Source: Parachlorella kessleri (Eukaryota; Chlorophyta; Trebouxiophyceae; Chlorellales; Chlorellaceae). Taken from it: a stretch of 37,292 nucleotides of DNA. Location of the stretch: assembly GCA_001598975.1 (NCBI GenBank), contig BBXU01001595.1:1-37292 (forward strand), given 5' to 3'. A program made the translations under genes and the position numbers. The notes beneath the pieces were generated by a model, which was not told where the DNA came from, made no database searches, and saw only the letters and a list, made by a program, of their open reading frames with translations. Shown here piece after piece: positions 11,257 to 22,600 of the stretch. The stretch's first letter is position 1. Each line of letters starts with the position of its first letter.

Positions 11257-14055
11257 TTAGGCCCACTTGCCGATCACCGCCTGCAAGAGCCAAGAAGAGG
11301 GGGGGGCGTGGTGAGCAGGCCGCACTCCAGGAGTACCTAGGAGGCCATCTGAGAAGATAGCTACATAGTGCCCAGGCCCCAGGCTGCATACGTGCAACCT
11401 GCAGCACCTGCCGCTGCCGCAGCAGCAGCGAGACTTGAAGCAGGCTATAATTCAAGTGGGCGTCAACCCACCATGGCCGCCGCGCCGCCGTAGAGCGCCG
11501 CAAAGCTTAGGACCTGCAGCCACCAGCGCTGGGCGCACAGCCACTTGCTCTGCGTCATCATGGGCGACATCAGCTCCACCAGCACCACGTAGATGAGGAT
11601 CCCCGACGACAGGGCGTCAAAGATACCCTCCACCAGCAGCGTGCGCTGCGCATTCTCGTTGAACGACTCTCGCACGCCAATGCCTACAGGGCGGGGTGGT
11701 CAAGCGTTGCTGATGCACGTAAGCTACAGGCTCTGCAACCCCCTCATACAGGGCGGGCCGGTGCAGCCACCAGACTTTGAGAGTTAGTCATGGACAGACA
11801 CCAGTAATGCAGGTAGAGCTCAACTAAGCTCCTGGGCTACTGCCCGGCAACATGCTGTTAGCAATGTTGCATGTCAAGCAAATTCACGCTCAAGAGCAAG
11901 CTTTCAAGTTTTGTTACACTGCACGCAGGCGGGGCGCCACTCACCAACGGCGATGCCCACGGGCGTGGTGATGCTGTAGATGAGCCCCAGGAGGACTGAC
12001 TTCATGATGGTCAGACCAGAGTTCACGGCGGCACTGCCAATGGCAAAGCCCTCAAACAGCTGCAAGGGCGTGGGCAATAACCATCAAGTAAGTCCCTTCA
12101 CATGCGTTAGCGGTAGGGGTGGGACATGGTGCTTGCCAGCTGTGCTGCCCAGCAGTCCATATTGCCTCACATCAGGGAGCAGGACACCTATGCCCCTCGG
12201 GCGCCATGCAGGGCGCACAGCGGCAGCTCAGCGCAGGGGCTGCTCCCCGGGACTCACCTGGTGGAAGCATATCGCGATGAGCAGTGTGGTGAAGGCGCTG
12301 CCTGCTGTCACGCCCAGCGTGAGGCCGATGAGCACGCTGTGGAACACGATTCCCGCCTCCATGAGGTAGATCCCCACCACCTGGCTGATGTCCACCTGGT
12401 GGTTCTCCCACTTCAGCAGTGTCTGACACCCCGCCCCGTGATGAGGGCAGGCGCCTGCAGGCGGGGGGGGGGGGGGGCAGCAGGCTGGGAGGCAGTCTTA
12501 TGTGATGTCAGCAAGTAGGTGGCTGGTGGTTCATATGGTTTAAGCATATGCTGGTCAGTAGGGAAAAATGGTAGCAGCAGCCGAAGGCATGTAGGAGAAT
12601 GGGTTTCGAAATGACAGCAGGATGCCTTGGGTAGGGTAAGTGTGATTGGCCGACGACCATAGCAATACCAACTGCCGGGCACGGTTTGCCAACCAGCCCA
12701 CCCGTCTCCTCATCCTGTGACTCGCCAGCACCTCCGCTGGAGATATGGCCGGTGGCCGGCTCCTCTACGGCATCCTTTTTCATGAGGTGTGCATACGCCT
12801 GCTCAATCTGCAGACACCAAATAAGTCCAGCCACCGGGTGTGCCATTTATTAGCTGATGTACCACCCCAGAAGATGGAGTCTGTGCCACCAGGTAGCAAA
12901 GGATCTAACAGGGATGAAGCACGGGTCCCTGATGTCGAAAGCTACCCAGTCTGTGATACGTACCAGGTACTCGGCGAGCTGCATGAAGAGGACGGCGATG
13001 ACAACAAAGAGGTAGGCCCAAGCCTCATCTGCATGTTGGCAGGTCATGACGCAAGTGGTTAGATTGCATGACAATGCACAGCCAGCACTGACTGCGTTTG
13101 TCACATGCTGCTTGTTGTCAAAGACATGGTCAAGAACAGGGAGGATTGAAGGGGCGGAGTAGCGACAACAGCCAGCCACCAAATGCTGCAAAACCCAACA
13201 AGCCCCTTGTCGCAAACATCTCGGAAGATGCCAGCATATCTCACATCTCCCTGTCCAGGACTCAGGTAGGCAAGGGCTGCTGAGGTTCTCGGCCGCCGGT
13301 TGCAGCATGTGGATGAAGCCTGTGCTTAGAATTGTTCCAAACCCGAAAAAGGTGCCCAACCTGCTGGAGGGCAGAGGCACTCACGGCAGTCAGGAACGGC
13401 AGCAGAGGAGTGCCAAAGTTGCAAGGACAGCGTCCGACGCTATTTGCAATAAAAAAACTAATTCCGGCCCTCATGTTCAAGCATCAGGAAACTAACGCAT
13501 GGTTAATATCCCAAGGCGCGCGCTGCTGGCCGCGCGCCGCTCACCCTATCGTCCTAGCGGCTAAGGGAGGTCGCAATCAAGATATGCAGCCGGCTCCCCA
13601 TGACTCACCAGTCCTGTAAAGCTTGATCCCAGGTGGGATACACTGTAACCCACCTGATGAGGGTCTGCGTGACGGCATGTTGGCTTGTGATCCGAAGCAG
13701 CACAGGTAGGAGCGACCCCAGCAAGCTGACGCCTAACAAAATGAAGACCGAGCCTATATGGAGGCCCAGGTTGTAGTCCTCCAGCTCCTGCCTGGCGCAA
13801 GGGTCATCTCCTGGAGTGGCACGGCACCCTTGGTGTGTGAGAGCTCCCGGACCTAGCAAACACCACATGACAGGTGCCACATGGCAGGTGAGGGTCTTGG
13901 GGGAGTCCTGCCGGCCAAGTGCACCAACCTTCGTCTTGATCGTCTGTGCCGTCCGCCGCAACCTGCTGCACTTGCCATGATGTAACTAGAAACAGCTGCA
14001 GGAGGACTGCAGGCTTGGCAAAGCCTTTCGATGAATGTGCCATGGAATCAGGCAT
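11257..14055 (-). CDS. ZIP family divalent metal transporter (tandem copy A)
   Basis: Membrane transporter expected to bring Zn2+, Fe2+ or related metals into the cytosol. Minus-strand exons: 13929-14055, 13654-13810, 13245-13360, 12964-13028, 12702-12807, 12258-12454, 11945-12059, 11472-11683, 11257-11280; 372 aa (368 from the in-frame ATG at 14043). An N-terminal signal peptide (AVLLQLFLVTSW to VAADG) precedes eight predicted membrane spans. Family marks: LGLHIGSVFILLGVSLLGSL (span 1), GTILSTGFIHML (span 2), GIYLMEAGIVFHSVLIG (span 4, metal-site His), FHQLFEGFAIGSA (span 5), and a typical end AVIGKWA. The span 3-4 loop (about aa 156-205) is short and poor in histidine. Copy B lies directly upstream in the same orientation with all eight introns at the same places and phases. 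Substrate metal cannot be told from sequence. Confidence 0.93.
12463..12477. repeat. 15-base G run (poly-C tract at a ZIP-A splice acceptor)
   Basis: On the coding (minus) strand this is a run of 15 C ending six bases before the GCAG acceptor of exon 12258-12454. It would serve as the pyrimidine tract. The same intron of copy B carries a shorter C run at the same place. Confidence 0.85.
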
Positions 14056-15807
14056 AAATGAAGCAGGTTCCAGTAAGGTGTAACGTTTTCTGTTTGTGAG
14101 TAAATTTTCCTCCGGCGGCTTTTAGCATCCCGGAAAAAACCTGAACCCTCACCAAAATTTTGGTAGTCGAGGAGAATTTTCTGTGCAACACAAACCCCAG
14201 CTTCTATACCCAATGTGCTTACCCCAATCCCACTCCTCTCTTCTATTCCCTTGTCATTTCTAAGTTTTTCGGGATTCTCATTCAGCTCCCGGTCGCCTAA
14301 TATGACAGCCTTGGTTTTGTGAGTGCCTGCTTTATGCGGTGTGCTACACACCTGGGGACTGTTATTTCCAGACAGCGAGGAACTTGATGGGATTTCTTCC
14401 TATGAATTGCCAACAGAAAGTGCGTGCAGTGCCTTGTTCACATGCTGACATGTCAGGCAAAGTACTAGAGGAGTAATGGTAAGCGTGTGACAATAGTTGG
14501 GAGAGAGTGCGGGAACAGCAACTTGCTGCACCAGTTGTGTATAGGAGCACATTTGTAGAGTTCTGGGTCATTGCAGTCGGCCTCTAACTAATTCCTGTTG
14601 TTATCAACGGTTGCAGTGTCTGCACCGACCACATTCACCGGCATCTAGTCGCTAGGCTGCAAGAACTCCACATAAAACAAACAGACCCAGTTCCTTTGGC
14701 AGCTCTCTTCACCACGTACAGCCTCACCAGTTAACTGCAGCCTGGGCGCAGACTATCTTAAAAGTCTGAATTGACCAGGCCGCACTTGGCAGGTACCATG
14801 CCAGGGGCTGTGCACTCTTGCCTGATGGCCCTGCCTCGCCTTTAGAAGATGCAATTGTTGTGTCAGCAGCTGTTAATTTCTTGAGGGTGGCAGGTGATGC
14901 AATCAGAGGAAATATGGGTATTCAGCAGCTGTGCATTGTTGATGGGGTGGTTGAGCATGGTATTGATAGAGCTGGATGCATTTGATGCTTGCCTGATCGT
15001 TGACAGGGAGGGGATCCCCACTTACGAACCAAGCTAAGGGCCATGGGGTTAGCAGGCAGAGCAAGAGTCGGATGTCACTAGCTGCTGTGATGGACCATTG
15101 TGCATGTGACAGCTTGTTCCCTACTCTTCTGATTGAGTCTGATGATTGAGTCTGCTTACTGACGCAGCTGGCACCCGCTAAAACGCTGTCTGACCCTATC
15201 TGCAGGTCAAGCCCTTAAATGTTGTGGAATATGAAAACACCATCCCAGGGCCCATCCTTTGACCCATCACTGCCGTGAAGACACACTAGTTGAAACACCC
15301 TTACAAGAGGTTGGCCAATGGACCACCCGCGGGTGACACAAACAAGCAGCAAGTAAAATTGCAGTGCTAAAAACAGGAAGCCAAAAAACAAGCGCGGAAA
15401 GTCGGCCTAGATGCGGCCATAGGCAAGCAAGGAAACTCTGAAGCCTTGCGCCCAGGCTGTACCCTAGCCAGTGGCGCCGTTAACCATCGGTAACAAGGTT
15501 CATAGGGCCACCAAAGGCCGGTGGCGCAGCGACCATGTGCCAGCCAAAGACAAGGTCTCCAAGACCAGTATCCTTACGCAAATCATGCGATTTGCCAAGG
15601 CAAACAGTAAGTGCATGTCAGGTGGTGTATGTGGCCCGCAACACTGCAATCGACTAACACAGCTCAACTGGTGCGACCATAATGCCTTCCTCAAGAGCTG
15701 GAGACCATTCCTCCGTGTCCAGCTTGCCTCTGGCAGCGCGGTTTTGCACATGGACGCCATCACCGGCCCAACACCACGCGACCTTGGCGCAACGCCCAAA
15801 TGAGGTC
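14056..15807. other. intergenic spacer between the two ZIP genes
   Basis: About 1.75 kb with no coding sequence that I recognise. The left part is the promoter of ZIP-A, including an AT-rich stretch around 14090-14290 unlike the surrounding GC-rich DNA. The right part is the 3' flank of ZIP-B; a minus-strand TGTAA at 15301-15305 is a possible polyadenylation signal about 500 bases after its stop. A short direct duplication of about 14 bases (TGATTGAGTCTG units) sits near 15129-15155. An unspliced 110-codon frame at 15471-15803 is antisense to the ZIP-B 3' end and matches nothing known. Confidence 0.5.
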
Positions 15808-18667
15808 TCAAGCCCACTTGCCGATCACCGCCTGCATAGAAGAGGCCAGTAAGCTGGTTAGGTGAGGAAGCAACATGGCAGTAAATCGCCATCCAGAAGC
15901 TTAAAGCTGCAGCCCACCCAGGGGTAGAGAGACAGGGACATGGAGCAGCCACCCCAACCCACAGCACAGAGTTGTGACCACATACATGACCACTGTCGAC
16001 CCACCATGGTCGCCGCGCCGCCGTAGAGCGCCGCAAAGCTTAGGACCTGCAGCCACCAGCGCTGCGCGCGCAGCCACTTGCTCTGCGTCATCATGGGCGA
16101 CATCAGCTCCACCAGCACCACGTAAATGAGGATCCCCGACGACAGGGCATCAAAGATACCCTCCACCAGCAGCGTGCGCTGCGCGTTCTGGTTGAACGAC
16201 TCCCGCACGCCAATGCCTACAGGGCGGGGTGGGGCAGCCAGTCTTGTTATTGATACATGTGAAAGCAGAAGTCAGGACCAAGGCAGACGCAAGCCACAAT
16301 ACATGTTGTAGAACTATGACAAGCCTGGGGCAAGCTCAGGACACCTATCGGCATGCCTTTGTCGCACAATGCCATGCATGCAGGGGTTAGGTACTTGGCA
16401 GCAAATTCCAGCACCACACTCAAAGATCAAGCATGCCGCAGCAGTATGGCACCACCTACCAATAGCTATGCCGGTAGGTGTGGTGAGACTATAGATGATC
16501 CCCATCAGGAATGCTTTCCTGTGGGTCAGCCCAGAGTCCACTGCTGCGCTGCCGATGGCAAAGCCCTCAAACAACTGCAACGGGGCGCGGAAGGACAGAA
16601 AACAATGAGTTAGGGTGGGGGCCTTGTTACTTGCATGACTGCCATGCATGACTGCCAGGCCTGGCCGCAGGCCCATGGCAGGCCCAGCCATGCTGGCAAG
16701 CTGCGGGTCGCCAGATGCACTGCTAGCAGCATTCCAACCCAGCAGGCCCACGTTTTACAGCAGCAGCCCACCGTAGCTAAGGGTCAATACCGCCACCCAC
16801 CACCTGGCACCGACCCACCCACCGCCAGGCCAGCGGCTTGTGTGCCCCAGCCCGCCGGCCGGCTCACCTGGTGCAAGGACAGCGCTATGAGGAGCGTGGT
16901 GAACGCGCTGCCTGCTGTCACGCCCAGCGTGAGGCCGATAAGCACGCTGTGGAACACGATTCCTGCCTCCATGAGGTAGATTCCCACCACCTGGCTGATA
17001 TCCACCTGGCGGTGTTCCTCCTTCAGGAGCGTGTGGCAGCCGCTGCCGTGCTGAGGACACGAGCCTGCAAGGAGGGGGGGGGGATGTCTCATCGCTATTA
17101 TGCGTGGCAGGGCTGCAAGCTTCGCTCATGCGGTCGGTCAGGCAGGGAAAGCACCTCACTGGGTTACAGGCTATGCCTTAGGAGATATGTGAAGCTTGTC
17201 CCGAGTGACAGGGAGCTTGGTTTGTGACCGCGGCCTGGTATAGCACGTAAAGTTCCCTGACCCTGCTGCGCTACCATACGCATCCGATGGCAGGCGCCCG
17301 TCCGTCACACCTGTCTCCTCATCCTGAGGCTCCGCCTCGCTGCCACTGCCGCCAGCTTTGGCATCGGCCACAGGGGGCTGCTCCTTCCCCTCATCCCCAT
17401 GCCTGCTGCCGTGGATGTGGGTGATCGCCCCGTGCAGCTCGCCGCGCATGTCGGCATCCTTCTTGGCAAAGTGTGTATAGGCCTGCTCCACCTGCAGACC
17501 CAGGGTAGCGACCACGGCTCAAGCACTACCACCTAACATGTGCAAAGCCCGTCCCTCACACACATTTGCTTGGCTAGTGCACAGCCTAGGTGAACTGGTA
17601 TCCTAATACAACAACAGAAAAAGCCCAATAGCCTAGGTGACATGATACTCTGACACGACACCAAAGAAAGCCAATATGTGCAGTGCCTGGCCAACATGCA
17701 ACCGCACGAGTAGTTGCCAAGTGCGACTCACCATGTAGTCCGTCAGCTGCATGAAAAGGACGGCAATGACTACAAATAGGTAGGCCCATGCCTCATCTGC
17801 AAGCACATGGAGGGCTTGACAACTAGTGTTGCTTCTGTTGACAGCAAAGGACATTCACGGCCAAGGCAATGCTGGAGCAATCAACACACAGACCCAGCAA
17901 ACCAGGGTTTGGCAAGGTGCAACCCCGGCGAGCAGCGCACAGGCACATTTCAGAGAGAACCTGTGTCCACAGCCGTTTCCCTCCCCTGCAGCCAGGAGCC
18001 CCCTCCACCCTCCTCGAGGGACCCAGGGCCTGCCAATACTCACACTTGCTGGTCCAAGACTCAGGTAGGCAGGGGCTGCTAAGGTTCTCAGACGCTGGTT
18101 GTAGCATGTGGATGAAAGCCGTGCTGAGGATGGTGCCGATGCCAAAGAAGGTGCCCAGCCTGGTGTGGTAGGGAGGCAAGCAGGGGTCAGGCCAAGCTGG
18201 CAGCAAGCAAAGCACCACCGGGCAAACACTGCACACAAGCAGTCAGGCACTTCAAACACAGCAAGCACAAGGACTGCTTTCCCAACTCACTTGATGAAGG
18301 TCTGCGTGAAAGTATGCTGGCTAGTGATCCTCAGCACCACCGGCAGGAACGAGCCCAGCAGGCTGACACCCAGCAGTATGAACACCGAGCCGATATGTAG
18401 ACCCAGGTTATAGTCTTCCAACTGCGTTTTGGCGCAGGGATCCTCCCCTGGAGCAGTGACACAGCACATCAAGCAAAGGTGTAGGAGGTCTTGTTGGAGC
18501 ACCTGTGCACCGTCTGTGCTTCTCAATCTAGCAAGCGTGCATAGATAACATACTGGCAAACCTTCTCCGAGACTGTCTTCTCCGCCGGCCGCAACCTGCT
18601 GCACCTGCCATGATGTGAATGCCAGAAGCTGCAGGAGGGCTGCAGCCTTGGCAGATGGGAGTGCCAT
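15808..18667 (-). CDS. ZIP family divalent metal transporter (tandem copy B, His-rich loop)
   Basis: Paralogue of copy A with the same expected role. Minus-strand exons: 18562-18667, 18291-18447, 18044-18159, 17732-17796, 17311-17491, 16868-17064, 16460-16574, 16005-16216, 15808-15831; 390 aa. Signal peptide (MALPSAKAAALLQLLAFTSW), eight predicted spans and the same motifs: GTILSTAFIHML, GIYLMEAGIVFHSVLIG, LHQLFEGFAIGSA, final AVIGKWA. The exon coding the span 3-4 cytosolic loop is 181 bases against 106 in copy A and adds a histidine cluster (HGAITHIHGSRHGDEGK), the usual candidate metal-sensing loop of ZIPs. Its upstream region is shared divergently with G6PDH and contains a MITE-like element. 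Which metal it carries is unknown. Confidence 0.94.
17074..17083. repeat. 10-base G run (poly-C tract at a ZIP-B splice acceptor)
   Basis: Coding-strand C run just before the acceptor of exon 16868-17064, in the same intron position as the 15-base run of copy A. Confidence 0.8.
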
Positions 18668-18733
18668 CACTAATGGGGCTTGCAGCTAGCAGCAAGCAAC
18701 AAACAAGGATGAGGGATGGTTTGATGGGGCCCC

Positions 18734-18848
18734 ATGGGGACTGAAAATTCTGTGCGGCGTTGTAGTAATCCCCAAAAACCTGAAACCTGAAGGAAAATTA
18801 GCGGCAGTGTGCATTCCCGCATTAATTTCGGTGCCATGCAGTCCCCAT
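18734..18848. repeat. inverted repeat with 10-bp arms upstream of ZIP-B
   Basis: ATGGGGACTG at 18734-18743 and its exact complement CAGTCCCCAT at 18839-18848 bound an AT-rich core. Arms this short may be chance; a tiny MITE or a hairpin are alternatives. Confidence 0.35.
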
Positions 18849-18901
18849 CGAGAGAAAAGCTTATTTTCCGGCCAACAGCGTCTCATCTACTGCCTTTCCA
18901 T

Positions 18902-19173
18902 TACCGTACTCACCACCCTAGTTCGAGGGTGGAACACCTCGAATAATTTTTTGGGTCCGTTTTAATAATTCGAGAAGGCTGCTGAGCAATTTTTTGGCAA
19001 TTCTCCTCAAACTGTCCCCGTAGTCCAGGATGGCAGGGATAGGGCGCCAACAGCGTTTTGCAATTTTATCACGATTCGTTTGAGCCTCCAGGCAATTGTT
19101 TTGCAATTCGATAATTGATTCGAGAAGGCCTCTCGAACTTAATTTTTCTCGAAATAGGGTGGTGAGTACGGTA
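18902..19173. mobile_element. MITE-like non-autonomous element with 26-bp terminal inverted repeats and TA ends
   Basis: The left end (18902-18927) begins TACCGTACTCACCACCCT. The right end (19148-19173) is its reverse complement, with 25 of 26 bases matching. Both ends are bounded by TA, which suits a TA target-site duplication as made by Tc1/mariner-type transposases. The interior is AT-rich in a GC-rich neighbourhood and contains repeated TTCGAG words and a TTCGAGA/TCTCGAA hairpin near the right end. It has no credible coding capacity, so it would need a transposase supplied elsewhere. Superfamily is an inference from the TA ends; no second copy exists in this window. Confidence 0.75.
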
Positions 19174-19622
19174 TTGTGTCCAGCATAAGGTGTTTGCACT
19201 GAGAGGCGGGGTTTCTCTATGCTAGTTTCCGACCCTCATATGCCTTGCGGGGTGGGAGTGCACACTATGAGCTGGGCGCCGCAGAAAGCCCCCCCCATTT
19301 GCAACCAAAGCGTGCCAGGCTACGTGAAGATGGAGCTGCTCGCTCAAGCAAAGCGAGAGAGAATGAAATTGTACCCTTTCTCAGACCTGGCGCTCAAAAG
19401 GCAAAAGGCGCCATGGGTTGGCCCAGGCAAAAATTCTATGGAGCTCACCCAATGGCCTACTAGTTCACTGCCAAAACCTTGAAGTGGCACCGTACCTTTG
19501 CAGTGCTGGGAGGGCGCTAGTGCCAGCTAGTGAGCCTGAGCCCAAGCAACTGATTGATCGAGACCAGCACCCTTGCCAGGCTTGCTAGCCTTGCTTCTTA
19601 CACCAAAAGTGACAAGCACGCC

Positions 19623-22600
19623 ATGCAGCTCACACATCAGAGCAGAGCGATGCAGCTGCATGACAGACTCGTACTCAACCCTACCAGGCATAAGCCGCTC
19701 CTGCATCGGCCTGCCCTACGGCAACACAGAAGACTTGCATCCTTGCCGTGAGTTGACTGATGCCCGATTCGCCCTGCCAGTATGCACCCCGCCCCCTGCC
19801 TGAGCCTTGGGCTGGAGCACCCTCCACCAACTCCAGGACACTGACTCATATACTAGGCTCCTGCAGGGCCCTTTGCAGCGTGCAGAAGAGTGATGAAGCT
19901 CTGGCTGAAGGTGAGAGCCCGCAGAAGGCAGCACTGGTACATAGGGGGGGGGGGGGTCAACAGGCATAGGCGGGCGTGTGGCGTTTCCCACCGGCATGCT
20001 GCGAGGCGAGCGCTGCAGGCTGAATTGCCAAACAAAAGACTGCCTACTCACCTGGGCCTGCTCACCAACTTGTACTGATGTCTGTCAGATGTCGAATGCT
20101 TTGCAGCCAGCAAGAACGGTAGCCAAGCCCCCGGTTTCCAAGGGGAGCAGCAAGAGGGGCCGTCACCAAACTTCCACAACATGCAGGTAGGGAGTCGGCA
20201 GGGAAGGGTAACACCGCCTGCCAGCGCTCTGTTGGGGTGGGGGGTGGGGGCGCCTGGGTCTGTTGTGTGAGGCGGTGGTGGTGTTTAAGTCCAGCAGCAG
20301 TGGAGTCAGTGGCATAAAGGTGTTTTTTCTAATGCCGCGCCTGCTTCCACCGGCAATGTGTTTACTGAGTCCCTCTCTGAGTGCGGGTATTCTGTCCTGT
20401 TCTGGAGTTTGGACACAAAAACGGTGGGAGCTGGGCTTGGTGTGCCAAGCTGCCAACAGAAGACCTCTGCAGCCTGTCCACCCAGGGGACAGGCGGCCGT
20501 GCGTCTGTGGGTTAGCAAGCAGCGCAGCACTCATTGGGTGCAGTAGTCGGCCCCATTTGCTGCTGCCCCTCATGCTACTCCTATGCTTGTTGCCTGCCAG
20601 GTGTATGGGCTGAAGGAGGAGAACTGGTCACAGTCGGCGCTAAGCATTGTGGTGGTGGGCGCGTCAGGCGACCTGGCCAAGAAGAAGATCTTCCCCGCCC
20701 TCTTTGCACTCTTCTATGAGGGCCACCTGCCGGAGGTGGGCTGCGCTGTGGGCCTTGCCGGCCTGCCTGCCTGGCCCAAGAGACTGCGGAGGGGGCTGGC
20801 TGGTTTTGTTGTTGTGGGCCAGCAGGCAGAGGCACATCCAGCCATGGCATCATGCTTGGGGCTGCTCCTGCCCGTACCAAGCTGCTGCATGTTGGTGCTT
20901 GTATCTGAGCGTCTTGCACTGATGCTGCAGACGATCCGGGTGTTTGGGTATGCGCGGAGCAAGATGAGCGATGAGGAGTTCCGGGACATGATCGGGACCA
21001 ACCTCACCTGCAGGGTTGCAGCGGGGTGAGTCGGGCGGGCGTTGCCAGAGATAGGCGCTCATGCAACCTGCTGCCACCTGCAACTGTTACGGCTTGCCCC
21101 CCGCCACTGCTCTTGTGCTACCTGTGGCTGCCAGCACTGGGAGTGGTCATGTGCGCACCCATGCCTGAGAATTCATCTGCTGTCCTGTGTCTCTGTGAGA
21201 TGCACCGGGTGGAAAGGTGGGGACACTCCTTACCGGGGTCCCAGGGGAGTCTGTGCGTGCAGGGAGAACTGTGGGGTCATGATGGACAAGTTCCTGGCGC
21301 GGTGCCACTACCAGGCGGTGAGTGCTGGCCGCGGCGGGCTTTGGTCCAAGGTGGTTTGGGTGCGCGCCAGGCCAGCTGGTTGGTGCAGGGGGATGTGGCC
21401 GGTGCTGCACATATGCTGCCTGGCGTGGACCCCTCAGGAAGGTGATAGGTGGCTGGCTGTGGGGCTGCTTCAGCCTCGCTGCTGCTGGGATGCCTCGCGC
21501 GCACACACCACCTACGCGCGATGCAACACCTCCGCTGCGTCGTCCAATGCTGTGCACCTGCGGTTCCCGACCTGCCTGCTGGGCACAGCTGTGGTCCCCA
21601 TCCCGAGCGTGGCCCACTCACTCGCTGCCTGCCTGCTTGTTCATTGACCCCCGGCAGGGCCAGTACGACAGCGAGGCAGACTTTGCCAAGCTGGACGAGC
21701 AACTGGCGCGCACAGAGGGGGGCCTGCCGCGTGCCGACCGCATCTTCTACCTGTCCATCCCGCCCAACATCTTCACCGCTGTGGCACGCTGCGCGTCCAA
21801 GTCAGCCTCCAGCAAGTGAGTTGAAGAGGGCAGGGGGGGCAGAAAGAGGGTACGGAGGGAGCCACTGCTCGCCACCTTGCTGTGTTCTTTCACTTCCCCG
21901 GCCGATGATGCCAATGGCGGATCTAACCGGCTTGGGTGGTGGTTGCCGGCGGGGAAAAGGGACCATTAGCAGGGACAGTCCCCTTCGAGCTCTGCATGCA
22001 GGGCTGGCTAAGTATGTGTGCAATTTGGAAGTCCCACCAGCGTGCTGCAGCCCCAGCCAGCCACCAGGCTGCTTTTATACCCCTACCCTTGTTATTGCTC
22101 CCTCCCTCCCTCACACGCTGTCCTTCCGCCTGCCTCTCTGGCCCCGCCCTCCCCCCCAAGCAGGCGCGGCTGGACGCGTGTGATTGTGGAGAAGCCTTTT
22201 GGCCGCGACCTGGCCTCCTTCCAGCAGCTCTCCTCGGAGCTGTACCAGCACTTGAGCGAGGAGCAGATCTACCGCATCGACCACTACCTGGGCAAGGAGC
22301 TCATAGAGAACCTCACGGTGCGTGAGGGGTGTGCTCGCGGGGTGGATGGCGGTGTGTGGGTGGGTGGTGGGCCGAGTGGGCGTGAGGGGGATGGAGTGGC
22401 GGGGTCCTTCTGGCTACTGTGCTGGTCTGCGCTGCTAGAGAGAGGGGGCGGGGGAGGGCGCGTGGACGGAAAGCGGGGAGCGATTGGTGGCTATGATAGG
22501 TTGGGGCTGCAGCCAGTCCTGGTGGCGGTGCCTCGCTTCGACCAAAGGGGCGGCGCCGAGGCTTGGCTTGGCCCTTAGGTTAGCGTTGCTGGCAGGAAGC

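Larger units (their letters stand above)
18668..19622. promoter_or_regulatory. shared divergent promoter region, ZIP-B / G6PDH
   Basis: About 955 bases between the start codons of minus-strand ZIP-B and plus-strand G6PDH. It contains a small inverted repeat (18734-18743 / 18839-18848) and a MITE-like element (18902-19173); the rest shows no recognised coding sequence or named motif. A regulatory role is inferred from layout. Confidence 0.45.

Noticed and set aside
18918..19199. 93-codon minus-strand frame inside the MITE-like element
   Set aside because: It runs across the right terminal inverted repeat and out of the element and shows no transposase motif; chance frame in AT-rich DNA.
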